This document shows, in pieces, positions 43,914-54,804 of a stretch of DNA of 64,000 bases. The stretch lies in contig CM061141.1 in the NCBI GenBank assembly GCA_030789695.1, positions 322,943,938 to 323,007,937 on the forward strand, written 5' to 3'. The DNA comes from Scilla litardierei (lineage: Eukaryota > Streptophyta > Magnoliopsida > Asparagales > Asparagaceae). Within the stretch, counting starts at the first letter, position 1. Every line of letters begins with the position of its first letter. The translations under genes and the position numbers were made by a program. The notes beneath the pieces are model-generated. The model saw only the letters and a program-made list of their open reading frames with translations, was not told the origin of the DNA and made no database searches.

Positions 43914-46267
43914 TGTAACGACCGGTTCTCATGTATCTGGATTTATTATATTATATTATATGTTTTGGTGGATTTTCTCTATATATGTGGTTTTCGCCTC
44001 CGTAACTTTCATTTTCGATCGTTTCGTCGTGATTTCTCGTTTCTTCCTAAGGATCGTCGATTTTGGAGTAAGTCATTCGTGACGGGCTCTGTATCGGTCA
44101 TATCTTATTGTTAGATCAAGCCTAGGAGTCTTAGGAATCGATCCCGGAGCTTCGCGCTCCGTATCAGAACTTTTGGTGCTAATTAGCCGGTGTAAGAAGG
44201 GCCACCGACCGACTAGATGACGATCCAGTCGGTCGGCAAACCTTCTTGAACCGACTAGTTGGCTTTCTAAATTATTCTGGAGTTACTGTTTGTTGTTAGT
44301 CGGTCTAAGAACGTTGGTTGACCGACTAGGTTGCAAACTAGTCGATCGGCAATGCTTCTTTAACCGACTAACTCATCAACTATTTTTGACACAAGTTACT
44401 GTTTACTCTTAGTCGGTCGAAGAACGTTCATCGACCGACTAGATGTCAAACTAGTCGGTCAGTACTTGTTCTTTGACCGACTAACTCTTAGTTCAGGTTT
44501 TCGACTGGAGCTACTGTTTACACTTAGTCGGTCTGCGATGGTCAACCGACCGACTAGTTCCCAAACTAGTCGGTCAGTGGTTGCTCTTTGACCGACTAAC
44601 CAGTGCTGTAAACCCTAGTTTTGCCCTAGCCGCCACCAAACTCTATAAATACCCCTCCAAACGTTTTCTTCTTCTTCCTCATGACCTAAAACCTTAATTC
44701 CTCCTCTATTGAGCCCCCATCTTCCTCAACCCATTAATCCTTCATCCCAAGCTCATCCTCCATCATCCAAGCCCTCCATTGTCACAACCCACCTTCCATC
44801 TTCCCCAAACCTTCATCAAACCCCCAAAATCCACATCAAAACCCATTTCTCTAGATTTTTCCCTCATTTCCAGATCTGAGCCAGATCGTTCTTCCGTTGC
44901 CGTGGTTGCTCGGCATCGTTCCTTCGTTTCTTCACGGTAATACTCGATTCCTTTAGTTTTAGCATAACCCACATTGACATTGTGAAACCCTAATAAAATG
45001 GATTATTAGATGATTAGGGTTCCATTAAGAAAACGATTTAGAATCATTGTTCTAATAATTGTTTTGCTATATCAGTGATCCACCCGTAGTTCAGCTTGTG
45101 ACGATCTTCATTGCTCGTCAACCCCGGTATCAGGCAAGTGAAACTTGTATCTCTTAATTTGGGCCATGTCTTAGGCCATTTCCCTTGCTTTAGCGTAAAA
45201 GAGACTAGACGGTGAAAGGATAGCCGTCTAGACGCCATTGACCTAGCTTGACAACGAAGCTTGGTCCGTCACCTTCATCATGTTTGTATGTCATGTTTAA
45301 TTTCAATTAACGGTACGCAAATATCTGTTCATGGCTTGCATATTGATTAGTCATAGTGATTGTGTAGCACACGCTACAATACTTATATTCCTGGCTCGTG
45401 TTCCAGAAGCGAGCCCTGTAGTTGGAAACCCCAACGCTCGACACATATGGGTGGGGTAAGAGATATGCGGCCACCTGAGCCCCGAGATGGCCTGATCCGC
45501 CACTCCGGCCAGCAGGCGAAATCTCTAGTGCACAAGTGATTAATAGTGATAGAGATAAGCGGCCTGAGCCACGAGCTGGCCAGCAGGTGGACTCTCTATG
45601 CACTAAGTGATAAACAGTGATAAGTGATAAGTGATTAGTGAATTGGTAGCTTTCGCTACATCGTGAGTGCGTGACATTCTCTTTTAAACTGCCGCATCAA
45701 ACTAAACTGTCATGTCATTGTTTAATATTATAAGTGCTAGGTTGTTAGTTACTTTCAGTTTCCTTGCCCAAGTCTTTTAGACTTGCTGACATGTGCCCCT
45801 TTTCTCTTTTGGGTGACACATGTTAGACCCCGAGCCAGAGTTACTTGCTGAGGGTGAGGTGTTTGCGGACGCCGAGCTTGCGCCCGTGTTGGACGAGGAC
45901 TTCGTAGACACTGGAGATCAGTCTTAGTGTCTATGTCTAGTTTTGTTAGATTGCTTAGGTTGTCGGTGCGTGGCACCTAGTTTGATACTCTGTTATGTTT
46001 GTGTCTTGTTTGGCCTTGTTCTGGGCCTTTAGACTCTTTCTTTTAGCCTGGTGGCTTTTCTGTGATGTTGAATATTTTGTGGACAAACTATGGGATTGGT
46101 ATTTCATATCCGTCTCATCTTATTACTATTATTATTGTTGTTTCGTTTGCAATTACAGGGACCTGCTTATACTAAATTTACGCTTATCAGGCGTGCAGCT
46201 TCACAGCTCTACGCTTGAACGGACCTTCTCACGTCTCGCCTCCATTTTAGGGAAGCGGGGCGTGACA
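43914..46267 (+). repeat. Element D 3' LTR
   Basis: This partner of 36808-39161 has equal length. The DRE-like array (44203-44596), TATA box (44644-44651), 39-nt segment (45095-45133) and acidic frame (45827-45927) are all kept. Most differences seen are transitions. Confidence 0.93.
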
Positions 46268-47608
46268 AGGCTTCTTAGACTGTGTGCCTAGTTTAGGAAA
46301 AATTTTCTCATCAAATTCACAGCCAACAAACGTGCCTTGAATGTGTCCCCCGTTAGGGGTTCAAGGTATCTGATAATAGAGGGCGAATCAAACCCAATAT
46401 AGATACCTAGACGACGCTGAGGACCCATTTTGGTCCTCTTAGGTGGTGCTATTGGGACATATACCCCCACAAGCAAACACTCTCAAATGAGAGATATCCG
46501 GAGGTGCGCCATATGCAAGTTGCATCGGGGATAAAGTATGACCTCCAGAGGGTCTTATCCTAATAAGTGATGCGGCATGTAAAATAGCATGCCACAAGCA
46601 TCCTCCGGCAACTGGGATTGCATAAGCAATGGACGTGCAATCCATTGGAGTATCTTTATAAGGGACTCAGTTAATCCGTTTTGGGTGTGAACATATGCTA
46701 CAGGATGTTCAACTTCAATACCTGTTGCCCGGCAATAGTCTTCGAAGACCTGTGAAGTAAATTCGTCCGCATTATCAAGATGTAGTTTCTTGATATGGTT
46801 ATCGGGGAGATGAGCACGCAACCTTATTATTTGTGCCAATAGCTTTGGAAAAGCTAGGTTGCGGGTGGACAAGAGGCACACATAAGACCATTTGGTTGAT
46901 ACATCAATCAGTATCATGAAGTACCGAAATGGGCCACTTGCGGGGTGAATAGGCCCGCAAATGTCACCATGGATTCTCTCAAGGAAGCCAGTAGACTCTA
47001 ATACCACTTTCAGGAGGGAGGGTCTCGTTTATAAGTTTTTCCTTGAAACAAGGGGGACAAGGAAATTCACCCTTATGAAGAATCTTCAGGTTCTTCAATT
47101 TGTGTCCACGGGATTTAGTGATGATGCGTCGCATCATTGCTGATCCAGGGTGACCAAGTCTATTGTGCCAGAGTTGGAACTCTGGCAGTGATTGGCACGT
47201 CTAGTACTCAGTCATATTGGCTTCTATTGGTTGAATGTATGTCTGGTAGAGACCCGACGAGAGTCCCTTGAATCGCTCGCAGATGAGCTTCTGGTCATCT
47301 TTTTTACGAGTTACATACAGATATTCAACCTTATTTTCATCTCTGGTTTCTAAGTGAAATCCGTTTAAACAGAAATCCTTGAAACTTACGAGATTCCTAT
47401 TTGATTTAGGAGAGAATAGTGCATTGTTTATTTGAAGTCTTGTGTTATTTGGGAGCAATATAATTGCTTCACCAGATCCTTCGATTATTTGGGACAGTCT
47501 TGAAATTGTGATAACAGGACCGTCATATTTATTTATGTTATTAAAATAGCAATGTTCGCGAAGGATTGTGTGCGTCGAGGCACTGTCCACTAGGCACTCA
47601 TACTTCAT
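46268..47608 (-). pseudogene. Element F integrase, pre-integrase and protease, partly decayed
   Basis: The minus strand reads copia protease (47608 downward) with the CLVDSASTHTIL active-site region (DSA in place of DTG/DSG). An open region follows to a stop near 47201. The pre-integrase HHCC part (LWHNRLGHPGSAMMRR … FPCPPCFKEKL) is near 47040-47180. The integrase core at 46555-47007 has HGDICGPIHPASGPFRYF, LDNADEFTSQVF and a C-terminal RLGIYIGFDSPSIIRYL part at 46290-46480. The E of the DDE triad sits in a changed context (NGLTESLIK). Frameshifts near 46560 and 46440 separate pieces. The frame ends where element D begins. Confidence 0.87.
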
Positions 47609-47859
47609 CTATATAAGCAAAAACGAAATTTTATTTGAGCGAAATGTAGACAACATTCAAAAATAAAAGTTCGTACTAAAGCAAATAAAAGATGAAGATA
47701 CATCGAATTTTAAATGCTTAGATAAAGGATGATGCTCAATCGAGGAGGTCGTCGTTCTCGAAGTCTTTTGCAGTAAACATCGTTGGCGGCTGAACAGCCG
47801 CCAAGTTTGTTTCAGGTAGAGACTTCTGGCTCACCTGGTATAGATCCTGGAGGTGGCGA

Positions 47860-48749
47860 GAAGTGCGGCAGTTTCTGGACCAATGGCCAGTCATGCCGCA
47901 TCTATGTCATTTATCCTCCTAATTCTTCTTAGGAAGTGACACTTGGTCGGTGTTCTTTCGCTTCCATGTGAAGTTTCTCTTTCCCTTATTGTTTTTGTTT
48001 GTCTGGAGAGCTGCACCTATTGGTTGCTTCATTACAGCTTTCCCTTTGTTGTTTTTAGCCTTCCTCTTGTTTTTCCACTTCTGGGGAGAAACGTGGTGGG
48101 CTTCATAGATAGGGGCAGTGCCGGTTGGACGTAAATTATGAGTGGCGAGCAGTAAGTCTCGATTCTACTTTGCCCTAAGTAGGCATGAGATCAGATCAGA
48201 GAATTTCGTGAAGTTATGTTCACGATACTGCTGCATGAGGATTGCATCTTTCTCGTGAAACGAGGTAAATGTCTTTTTCAACATGCGCTGTTCTGTCACT
48301 TCTTTACCGCACAACTTCAGGCGTGAGGTGATGTTATGAAGTGCAGAATTATACTCAGCGACGGACTTATAGTCCTGAAGTCTGAGGTTTTCCCACTCAT
48401 AACTTGCACGCGGTAATATAACATCAATTTGACGTTTATACCGTGCCTCCAGCGCTGTCCACAGTTCCTTTGGGTCCTCAACCGTTAAGTATTCGGCCTT
48501 TAAGGTCCGATCTATATGTTTCATAATGTAGATTATGGCTTTCGCCTTATCTACATCAGATACAGTGGTTGGAGTGCCGCTGCTGGATGCAGCAGAAGCA
48601 TCGGCCGCTACTGGGGCCGAGGAAGGAGCCAAAATGGACCCAAGGAGGGCCATCGAACGCAAGTGGAACTTCAGGTCCACTCGCCAACTCAGGTAATTCT
48701 TCCCTGCAGAGTCAAGGACTTCGAAATCGACGCTTGCCAATTTTGCCAT
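47860..48749 (-). pseudogene. Element F gag
   Basis: The likely start is the ATG at 48749 (MAKLASVDFEVLD). The copia capsid domain (LSWRVDLKFHLRSMALLG … LWTALEARYKRQID … ISCLLRAK) is open to about 48165. A decayed, Lys/Asn-rich segment follows, with a zinc knuckle at about 47865-47908 whose first Cys codon has become TGA while HRCGMTGHWSRNC remains. A 9-codon upstream extension exists but is less likely. The frame breaks near 48165 and at the knuckle. Confidence 0.84.
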
Positions 48750-49976
48750 TTTATTTACGCAATTTAAAATAAGCATGAATTAATTAAAATTGAAATTCAC
48801 GCATTAAAAATTAAAATAAGTAAAATGTGGGGATCGGCCAGATACCAAATAAATACAAAGTCCAAAGTCCGAATATACAGTCCGTAAACAAAAGAAAAAT
48901 ACAATTTGGAAACCCAGAATGGGTCCCTATTTTTCCAATTTTACGCCTCCGTCTTCATTTTGTCGGTACACCGGTCTTTGGAAAAAATACATATAATCCT
49001 CACTTACAAATTCTTTCAAAAAAGAAAATTAAATTGCAAGAAATTTAAAGAGTATCAAATTGGCCGATCCCAAAAATCACATTTTAGCTTATATAAACAT
49101 ACACGCAGTTTATAAATGCTACAGGCACAAAATAAACAACCACGCATGTATATAACACAGGCATATAAAATATGGAAAAATAGACTATAAAATATAATAA
49201 TCTCTCGGACCACGGGGAGACGTCATACACCGTTAGGTTAGTTGACTAACGGTAGAGCGGTCGCAGGATCCTTAAGATAATTATATTTTGAAAAAATCCT
49301 AAAATTCCATAAAATAATAATGCAGTAGTGTTATAAATTTTGCAATATAACGTGACAAATTCATAACAAAGAATTGATATAAATTAATAATTTTAAAGGG
49401 GCGGCAGGCCCATAAATATTAATCTGTGTAATATTTCATTTTTATTTTTTGGGCTGTCGGCCCAATTGCCAAAAATCAATAAAACAAATATTGCAATAAA
49501 ATTTACTTAGCTTCTGGCCCAAATGAGTCAAATTAAAATATTATTAACAATTGGGCTGCAGCCCAGTGCCAAAAATTTTTATTAACACATTAAAGATTGC
49601 AATAGGAATTACTGGGCTTCAGGCCCGTTTTTGGTAGGCAAAAATAACTATTAAGTAATTGGGGCTGCGGGCCCATTGAATTTATTAACGAGGTTACAAA
49701 TGGGCTGCAGGCCCAACAACAAGGTTATCTATTTTAATTAAATTAAACAGAAGCAGCCATTAAGCCCATTTTTGGGTTGTGGAATGCAAAGAATCCCAAA
49801 CCCTAAGTCTGTCCCCTCAAATTCCTTTTACAGAGAGATTAGCAAAATCCCCCACACACCGTCTGTTACTGGTTTCGGCCAAGGCCCCCCCCCCCCCCCC
49901 CCACCTGGGGGCTCTGCTACAGAAACTACCCCCCCCCCCCCCCCCCTTCGGGGGGGGGGGTCGACGACGGGGAGCG

Positions 49977-50008
<32 letters not shown>

Positions 50009-50585
50009 CCTGGGGGGGGCTCGGCTACAAAAAACCGCCCCCCCCCTTCGGGGGGGTCAGTGACAGGGAGCGCCCCCCTCGCCTGGGGGGGCTCGGCTAC
50101 AGAAACCGCCCCCCCTTCGGGGGGGTCGGCGACGGGGAGCCCCCCCCTGCCTGGGGGGGCTCGACTACAGAAACCGCCCCCCCCTTCGGGGAGGGGTCGA
50201 CGACGGGGAGCCCCCCCCCCCCCCCCCCCCCCCCCCCCCGCTTGGGGGGCTCGGCTACAGAAACCGCCCACCCCCCCCCCCCCTTCGGGGGGGGGGGGGG
50301 GGGGGGGGGGGTCGACGACGAGAAGCCCCCCCCCCCCTCCGAGGGGGGCGCTGAGAGGCGACGACAGAGATCCCCCCCGACTGGGGGGGCGCCGGGTGGC
50401 GACGGGAAAGCCCCCGCCGCCGGGGTCAGTGGGCAGAGCCCCCTTCGGGGGGGATTTTTTTATTTGATTGTTGTCGGTATTTTATCAATATTTGATATTG
50501 TATTCAGCAGATTTGTAACAAGCCTAAAAGTAGGTTGTAAAAAATCATAGCTAAAAAAATTTGTTTATAGCTATCTACGGGATCA
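48750..50585 (-). other. Element F leader, with GGGCC-rich and hairpin regions
   Basis: The leader is AT-rich from 48750 to about 49370. From 49380 to 49740 it contains repeated GGGCTG(C/T)(A/G)GCCCA motifs at about 49452, 49553, 49611, 49665 and 49703, each able to form a short hairpin. The C/G-run array (49880-50455) follows. It continues as 54404-54624 beyond the solo LTR. No protein is supported; the coding-like frames across the array are compositional. Confidence 0.6.
49880..50460 (-). repeat. Tandem array of C-run/TTCG/G-run hairpins in element F leader
   Basis: About seven units of 60-105 bp alternate two motifs: a C-run, TTCG, G-run palindrome and a GGGGGGCTCGGCTACAGAAACC joining segment. 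The palindromes are at 49929-49960, 50036-50056, 50107-50126, 50176-50195, 50268-50311 and 50436-50453, with a TCCGA-loop variant at 50331-50347. The longest runs are 31 C (49977-50007) and 25 G (50287-50311). On the element F sense strand the loops are CGAAG. Run lengths may be affected by sequencing. Confidence 0.8.
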
Positions 50586-51362
50586 ACGGATGTAACGGTC
50601 CGTATTTTTCAATACAACTATTCACGTATTTTTCATTTTTTTAAAACTATTTTATAATGGTTTGTCAGGAGTTTACGATTTCAAAATTTTCTTATAAAAA
50701 TATTTTTGAGATATCAGACTGGTTATAAAAATTTCAAAAACTATCTTATAAAAATTTCTTACAAAAATTTCTTATAAAAATTTCTTACAAAAATTACTAA
50801 GTTCGTTTTCCATCAAATACCTCTAAATATTCTGGTAAAAAATTCATTTTAAGTTATTACCGTTTTGGCTTAATGAATTTATTTTCTATTTAAACATCTT
50901 CAAAATGTTTTCAAACTTTTACAGTATCCTTCTATAATCATTTAGGGCTTCCCACATTAATTTCGTAAATTTCTGAAATCAAACCAATAGAGAACCCGCA
51001 ACCCCGCTTCCCAAACATTTTGGCCTAAAACATGTATCTCCATAGCCCAACCCCTGAAATGGATCTCATATTCACGATCCTCGCAATGATACGATCCCGT
51101 GGGTATGTTTTCGTAATTTTTCGGACATGTTTAGTTTTAGGGGCAAAATGGTAATTTCGTACTGTTAATTACTTTTACTAATTACGTATTTATGGATTAA
51201 ATTTTACTTGATTACCCTAATCTAATCACCTACCCCTCACGTTGGCAGCCCATGTGAAATATGTGTAAGCCTAATTTCTACGTTTAGTCAATCCCCTAAC
51301 CTAACACAACCTAACCTAATTAATATCATTGACTAAGTATTAACTCCATACTAATTTTAACC

Positions 51363-51370
51363 TTATAAAT
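51363..51370 (+). promoter_or_regulatory. Solo LTR TATA box
   Basis: ACCTTATAAATACCCC is a strong plant TATA context, followed by a CTCTCTCTC pyrimidine patch from about 51470. It precedes the GC-rich open block, so transcription would enter that block first. Confidence 0.7.
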
Positions 51371-51990
51371 ACCCCTCTCAGCTTAACCTAAAACCCGTAC
51401 CCGCTAATAACCCCTAAGCCCCGTTCACTCGAAGCCCACGGCAAACCCAATCCCCTCGTAAACTCCCTCAACTCTCTCTCAATTCTCTCTGTTCTCTCGT
51501 CTCTCCCTAACACTCTCTCTCTCTTCTTCTCCGACATGAGCCTCAACCGAAGCCCGAACCCGCGCTCCGCCCCACTCTGCTCGACTCTGCCACCCTCGCA
51601 AGCAGCGTCGACCCCCTCGCTCCTTTCTCCATGGCGACGACAGCGCCCCCATGCAGAGCCACGTCCCGACCACCACCGTGCTCTCCAAGCACCGCTCCTC
51701 GCCGCCCTGTCTGCCATTCGCTCCTACGATGACGCTCCACCATCTCCGAGCACCCCGTCGTTCACCATGCTGCCATCTCCGACGTCGAGCGCCCGCGCCT
51801 CACTACCGTTTCACCGCCGGCGACAACGTTTCCACCGAGCCCGCCGTCTCCTCTGAAGCCCGCTCCGACAGCTCGAAGAAGCCGACGACGATCTCCGAGC
51901 ACGAAGCCCCGCCTCTGTGAAGTTCCCGCTGCCTCCGACTGCTGCCCTCCGCTCCATGACCCTCTTCGACGCCCTGCTACCCCCACGCCA

Positions 51991-52372
51991 TTGCCTTCCG
52001 AGCTCGCAGCGCCCGCTGCTCCTCCGACCACCCACCAGTTTCGAGCGCCTCGACAACCCGCGAAGCGTTGCTCCCCGCTGATGGCCCACCGGACTCCGCC
52101 GTCGCCCGAGGCTTCGTCGTCGACAGAGCGTCCCCCGCCCATCGGACGGCACCTCACCGCCGCACAACGCCGCCTCCGGCGTCCGTTCTCCCGCTTCCCC
52201 GTTCTCCGTCTGGCGCTGAGCTCCCCGAGCTCCAACGATAGCCTCCGACTACCGTCGCCGCCGCTCCGCCTGCACACCCCGCCGTTGAAGCCACCTCGCC
52301 TGCCACCACCGCCCCCCTCAGACGCCGGAGAAACCCCCGACCCCATGCGTGCAACAAGCGGCGATCGAAGAG
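51991..52372 (+). CDS. GC-rich open exon 1 in the solo LTR (putative)
   Basis: A Pro/Arg/Ser-rich frame starting with ATG at 51991 is open for 127 codons to a GTGAAA donor after 52372, leaving one base of a codon. The next segment (53010-53075, 66 nt) enters in the matching phase and is open. In element B the equivalent segments are about 16555-16885 and 15854-15928 on the minus strand, with the same phase. The composition is typical of CpG-rich sequence and no domain is visible, so coding is uncertain. Confidence 0.3.
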
Positions 52373-54403
52373 GTGAAAACGACATTAAAACGTATTTTTC
52401 AACGTATTTGCGTATTAATACGCGTATTTACGTATTTTAGTGATTAAATAATATGGGTTTAATGGTGTAAAATTTATAATAAATTATATAAGAGTCAGAA
52501 AAATGTGAAACAAGGCCCAGAAAATCAGAAATGACATTCTGGACCCAATGGCACTAGTTTCATCTCGATCAGACGCGTATTTTTTCCAGAATTAATTTTT
52601 AAACCTAAAAGTTAAATATGTTATTTTCGTGCAAAAATCTGTAACTTGATATTTTCACATATACTAATATGTGAGAAAAATATATGATATAGTACTCTTC
52701 GATACAGTCATTTTGACAGCTCATTTGAACCATTCCGATACAGATTGCATCCAGAATAAATATTTGAATAAATACGTTACTAATTGAAAAATAGTTTTTA
52801 AATTATTTTTGAGCTTTTAAAAATTATAAAAATTTATATAAGCTCAGAAAATTATTTTCTCTTGCAGTAAAATTATTTTCATTATATGTAGCTTATAGAA
52901 AAATTTAGAACACTTTTCGACAACGTTTCAACCCGTTTAAAAATCAAAACAACCAAATTATTTAAATAGGAAATGTAGCGTTCTTTAACCAAGTTTTCTT
53001 GTGTTGCAGGTACCAATTCTCGTGCACCAGCTTTTCTAGCTCCAACCTCGTCTTGCCACGACGAGCTCGAAATTAGTAAGTCGCGACGAATTCTAAAATT
53101 AGAAAATTAGTTAGTGTCCTTGTATGTACTTAGGGCACCACTATAGCCTCCGAACGGCTACTTGACTTGAACCGAACTAGAGACCTAATCTAATATGGAA
53201 GTAATCAACTATAGATTACTTTGCCAACTTTCAACTTTGGTGGTTGTAGCACACAACCATCAACTTGGGTAAATTGTGTGCTAAACAATACTTCTACATG
53301 CTCGAAGCATGGAATTGGTATCCCCGTTGTTGGACTTGTCTTTATCCTCAGTTCACTTTGGCACAGTCTATTTTGGAAAGAGTTACTGCTCTCTGGTTTT
53401 CAATAAGAAAGTCAACCAGTTGTCTTGGTTTGACTAGTAACATGTGGAACATCTTGTGAAATATCTTGTTGAATATCTTGTGGAACATCTCGTGGAACAT
53501 CTCGTGGAACATCATGAAAGGAACATGTAAATAGAACACTTGACACTTCACTGAGTTTTTGGGGTTACTCATAGTTCGAGAGAGTGCGGGAGTGACTGGA
53601 GTTTGATCTTCCCGTCCCGTCGCCTGAGTTTGGCATCCCGTCCTGCTGCCTGGGTTTTGGCAAAATACATGTCCCGCTGCCTGTGTTTCGGCATTCGTCT
53701 GGGTCGCGTCCAGGCAAGAGATGGACTCGATGGTCACATATTGTACTCTCCGACTTGAGTCACGTAGTGTAGTTACTTTTGCACAGTCACTTTTACTTTA
53801 CGCACTACAGTCACCTTTACTTTACGTGTTCCATGCACATTACTTACTACACTTGTACAGTCACCAGCACTTTACTTGTCGTACTTTCAGCTACAGCAGT
53901 AGTATGTTTCACTTGCCTAGTCTGCTTTACACCCGCACCATCACAATACAGTTGTTCTTTCCTTTCAGTTCAGTTTGCCTTTACTTTTCAGTTGTGTACA
54001 ATTGTTACTCAGTACTTTACTTTTCACTCTGATCTGCTTGTACGTAGTTACTTTTTTTCATACTTGTGCACTGCTTCTTTTCTATATTTAGAATTATTGT
54101 GACTTACCTACGGTTCCATCTCCGTGGCACCACAGACGACGTACATATGGAGGTAGATGCTCCTGAGCTAATAGTGCCAGAGTTCGACTGCAGCTTCCAG
54201 AGCTATTTTCAGCTGTGTACTGTTTTTCTTTCATGTATATTTGTTGGGACATCTTGTACAGTACGGATTGTAATAATTGGACACTATTTGAGTATTTTTG
54301 TACATCTCTGCATCGTGGCTATTTTGTTTTCACTGGTAACCTGCAGGACCTGCGCAAATATCAAATAAGTAACGGGCCCCCGAGAGCGGGTCGTTACAAC
54401 GGA

Positions 54404-54624
54404 TATTACCTCTAGATTAAAAATCTAGGGAAGAGCAAAAAACTAGAAGATCCGTAGAGAGAAAATTCCACGCTCCAAATACGCCCAAGAGGAAATCCGC
54501 AACGTAAAGCCGCAACCAAAGATTCATTCGCACGTAACCAATTAGAGGAGCGTAACAAAGTAAGGATAGAATTTTCTGCGGGGAGAGAAGCTCAAAATTG
54601 AAGAGCCAAACATGATGATAACGT
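54404..54624 (-). other. Element F leader, LTR-proximal part
   Basis: This is the first 221 bases of the F transcript leader beyond the 5' LTR. A sequence CGTTATCATCATG lies immediately inside the LTR (54612-54624, minus). It is not the usual TGGTATCAGAGC and may be a PBS for an internal (half) tRNA; the tRNA is uncertain. Confidence 0.5.
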
Positions 54625-54799
54625 GTTGAGAGATATGGAGAGGAGTAACCATGGCCAATTGTCATGGTTCTTTATTTATAAAATTCATATGGCATTCCAA
54701 GAGACTTTTAGCATACCAAAGGTCTCCACCACATTAAGAATGGTGGAGTAATGTGGGGATAAATGGTGGGGAGGCCAAAGGCCTCCTCCACTCACAACA
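54625..54799 (-). repeat. Element F 5' LTR
   Basis: This 175-bp LTR is a near copy of 34313-34488, ending CTCACAACA before GATTG. In minus orientation this is the promoter LTR. Confidence 0.88.
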
Positions 54800-54804
54800 G
54801 ATTG

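Larger units (their letters stand above)
36808..46267 (+). mobile_element. Element D: young, nearly complete Ty3/gypsy Tekay/Del-type element
   Basis: Two LTRs of 2,354 bp each (36808-39161, 43914-46267) enclose gag, pol and integrase. AGGCT is duplicated exactly at 36803-36807 and 46268-46272. The LTRs differ at roughly 35-40 positions as counted by eye (about 1.6%), so insertion is recent. The interior has a tRNA-Ile-like PBS, an intact Gag, an intron, and intact protease-RT-RNase H and integrase frames. The only coding lesions seen are two adjacent TAG codons between RNase H and integrase and a changed zinc-finger residue. The C-terminal chromodomain-like segment and overall order place it in the Tekay clade of chromoviruses. 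Confidence 0.95.
50591..54398 (+). repeat. Solo LTR of the element B family (3.8 kb)
   Basis: It starts TGTAACGGTCCG and ends GGGTCGTTACA, flanked by ACGGA on both sides (50586-50590, 54399-54403). It has no interior or partner, so it arose by LTR-LTR recombination. It has a TATAAATA box at 51363-51370, a CT-rich leader, a GC-rich block (51536-52372), and matching splice-like sites: donor at 52373, acceptor TTGCAG ending 53009, donor GTAAGT at 53076, acceptor TTTAG ending 54091. Small tandem repeats occur at 50745-50800 and a 12-15-bp TGGAACATCTCG repeat at 53446-53517. It is longer than the LTRs of B because of several insertions. Confidence 0.88.
34313..54799 (-). mobile_element. Element F: decayed Ty1/copia with 176-bp LTRs, hosting D and a solo LTR
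   Basis: The short LTRs 34313-34488 and 54625-54799 differ by only a few bases. Both are flanked by GATTG (34308-34312, 54800-54804). On the minus strand the order is LTR, leader, gag, protease, integrase, [element D], reverse transcriptase, RNase H, PPT, LTR. Element D inserted between integrase and reverse transcriptase, and a solo LTR lies in the leader. Without them F is about 7.2 kb. The integrase and RT sequence suggest the Bianca-like group of copia elements, but I am not certain. Gag, protease, integrase and RT all have stops or frameshifts. Confidence 0.9.

Noticed and set aside
36808..46267. Element D as fully autonomous
   Set aside because: The double TAG before integrase and the His to Tyr change in the integrase finger argue against it, although the structure is nearly complete.
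49772..50550. Pro- and Gly-rich frames across the C/G-run array as proteins
   Set aside because: They are translations of homopolymer runs on both strands and carry no domain.
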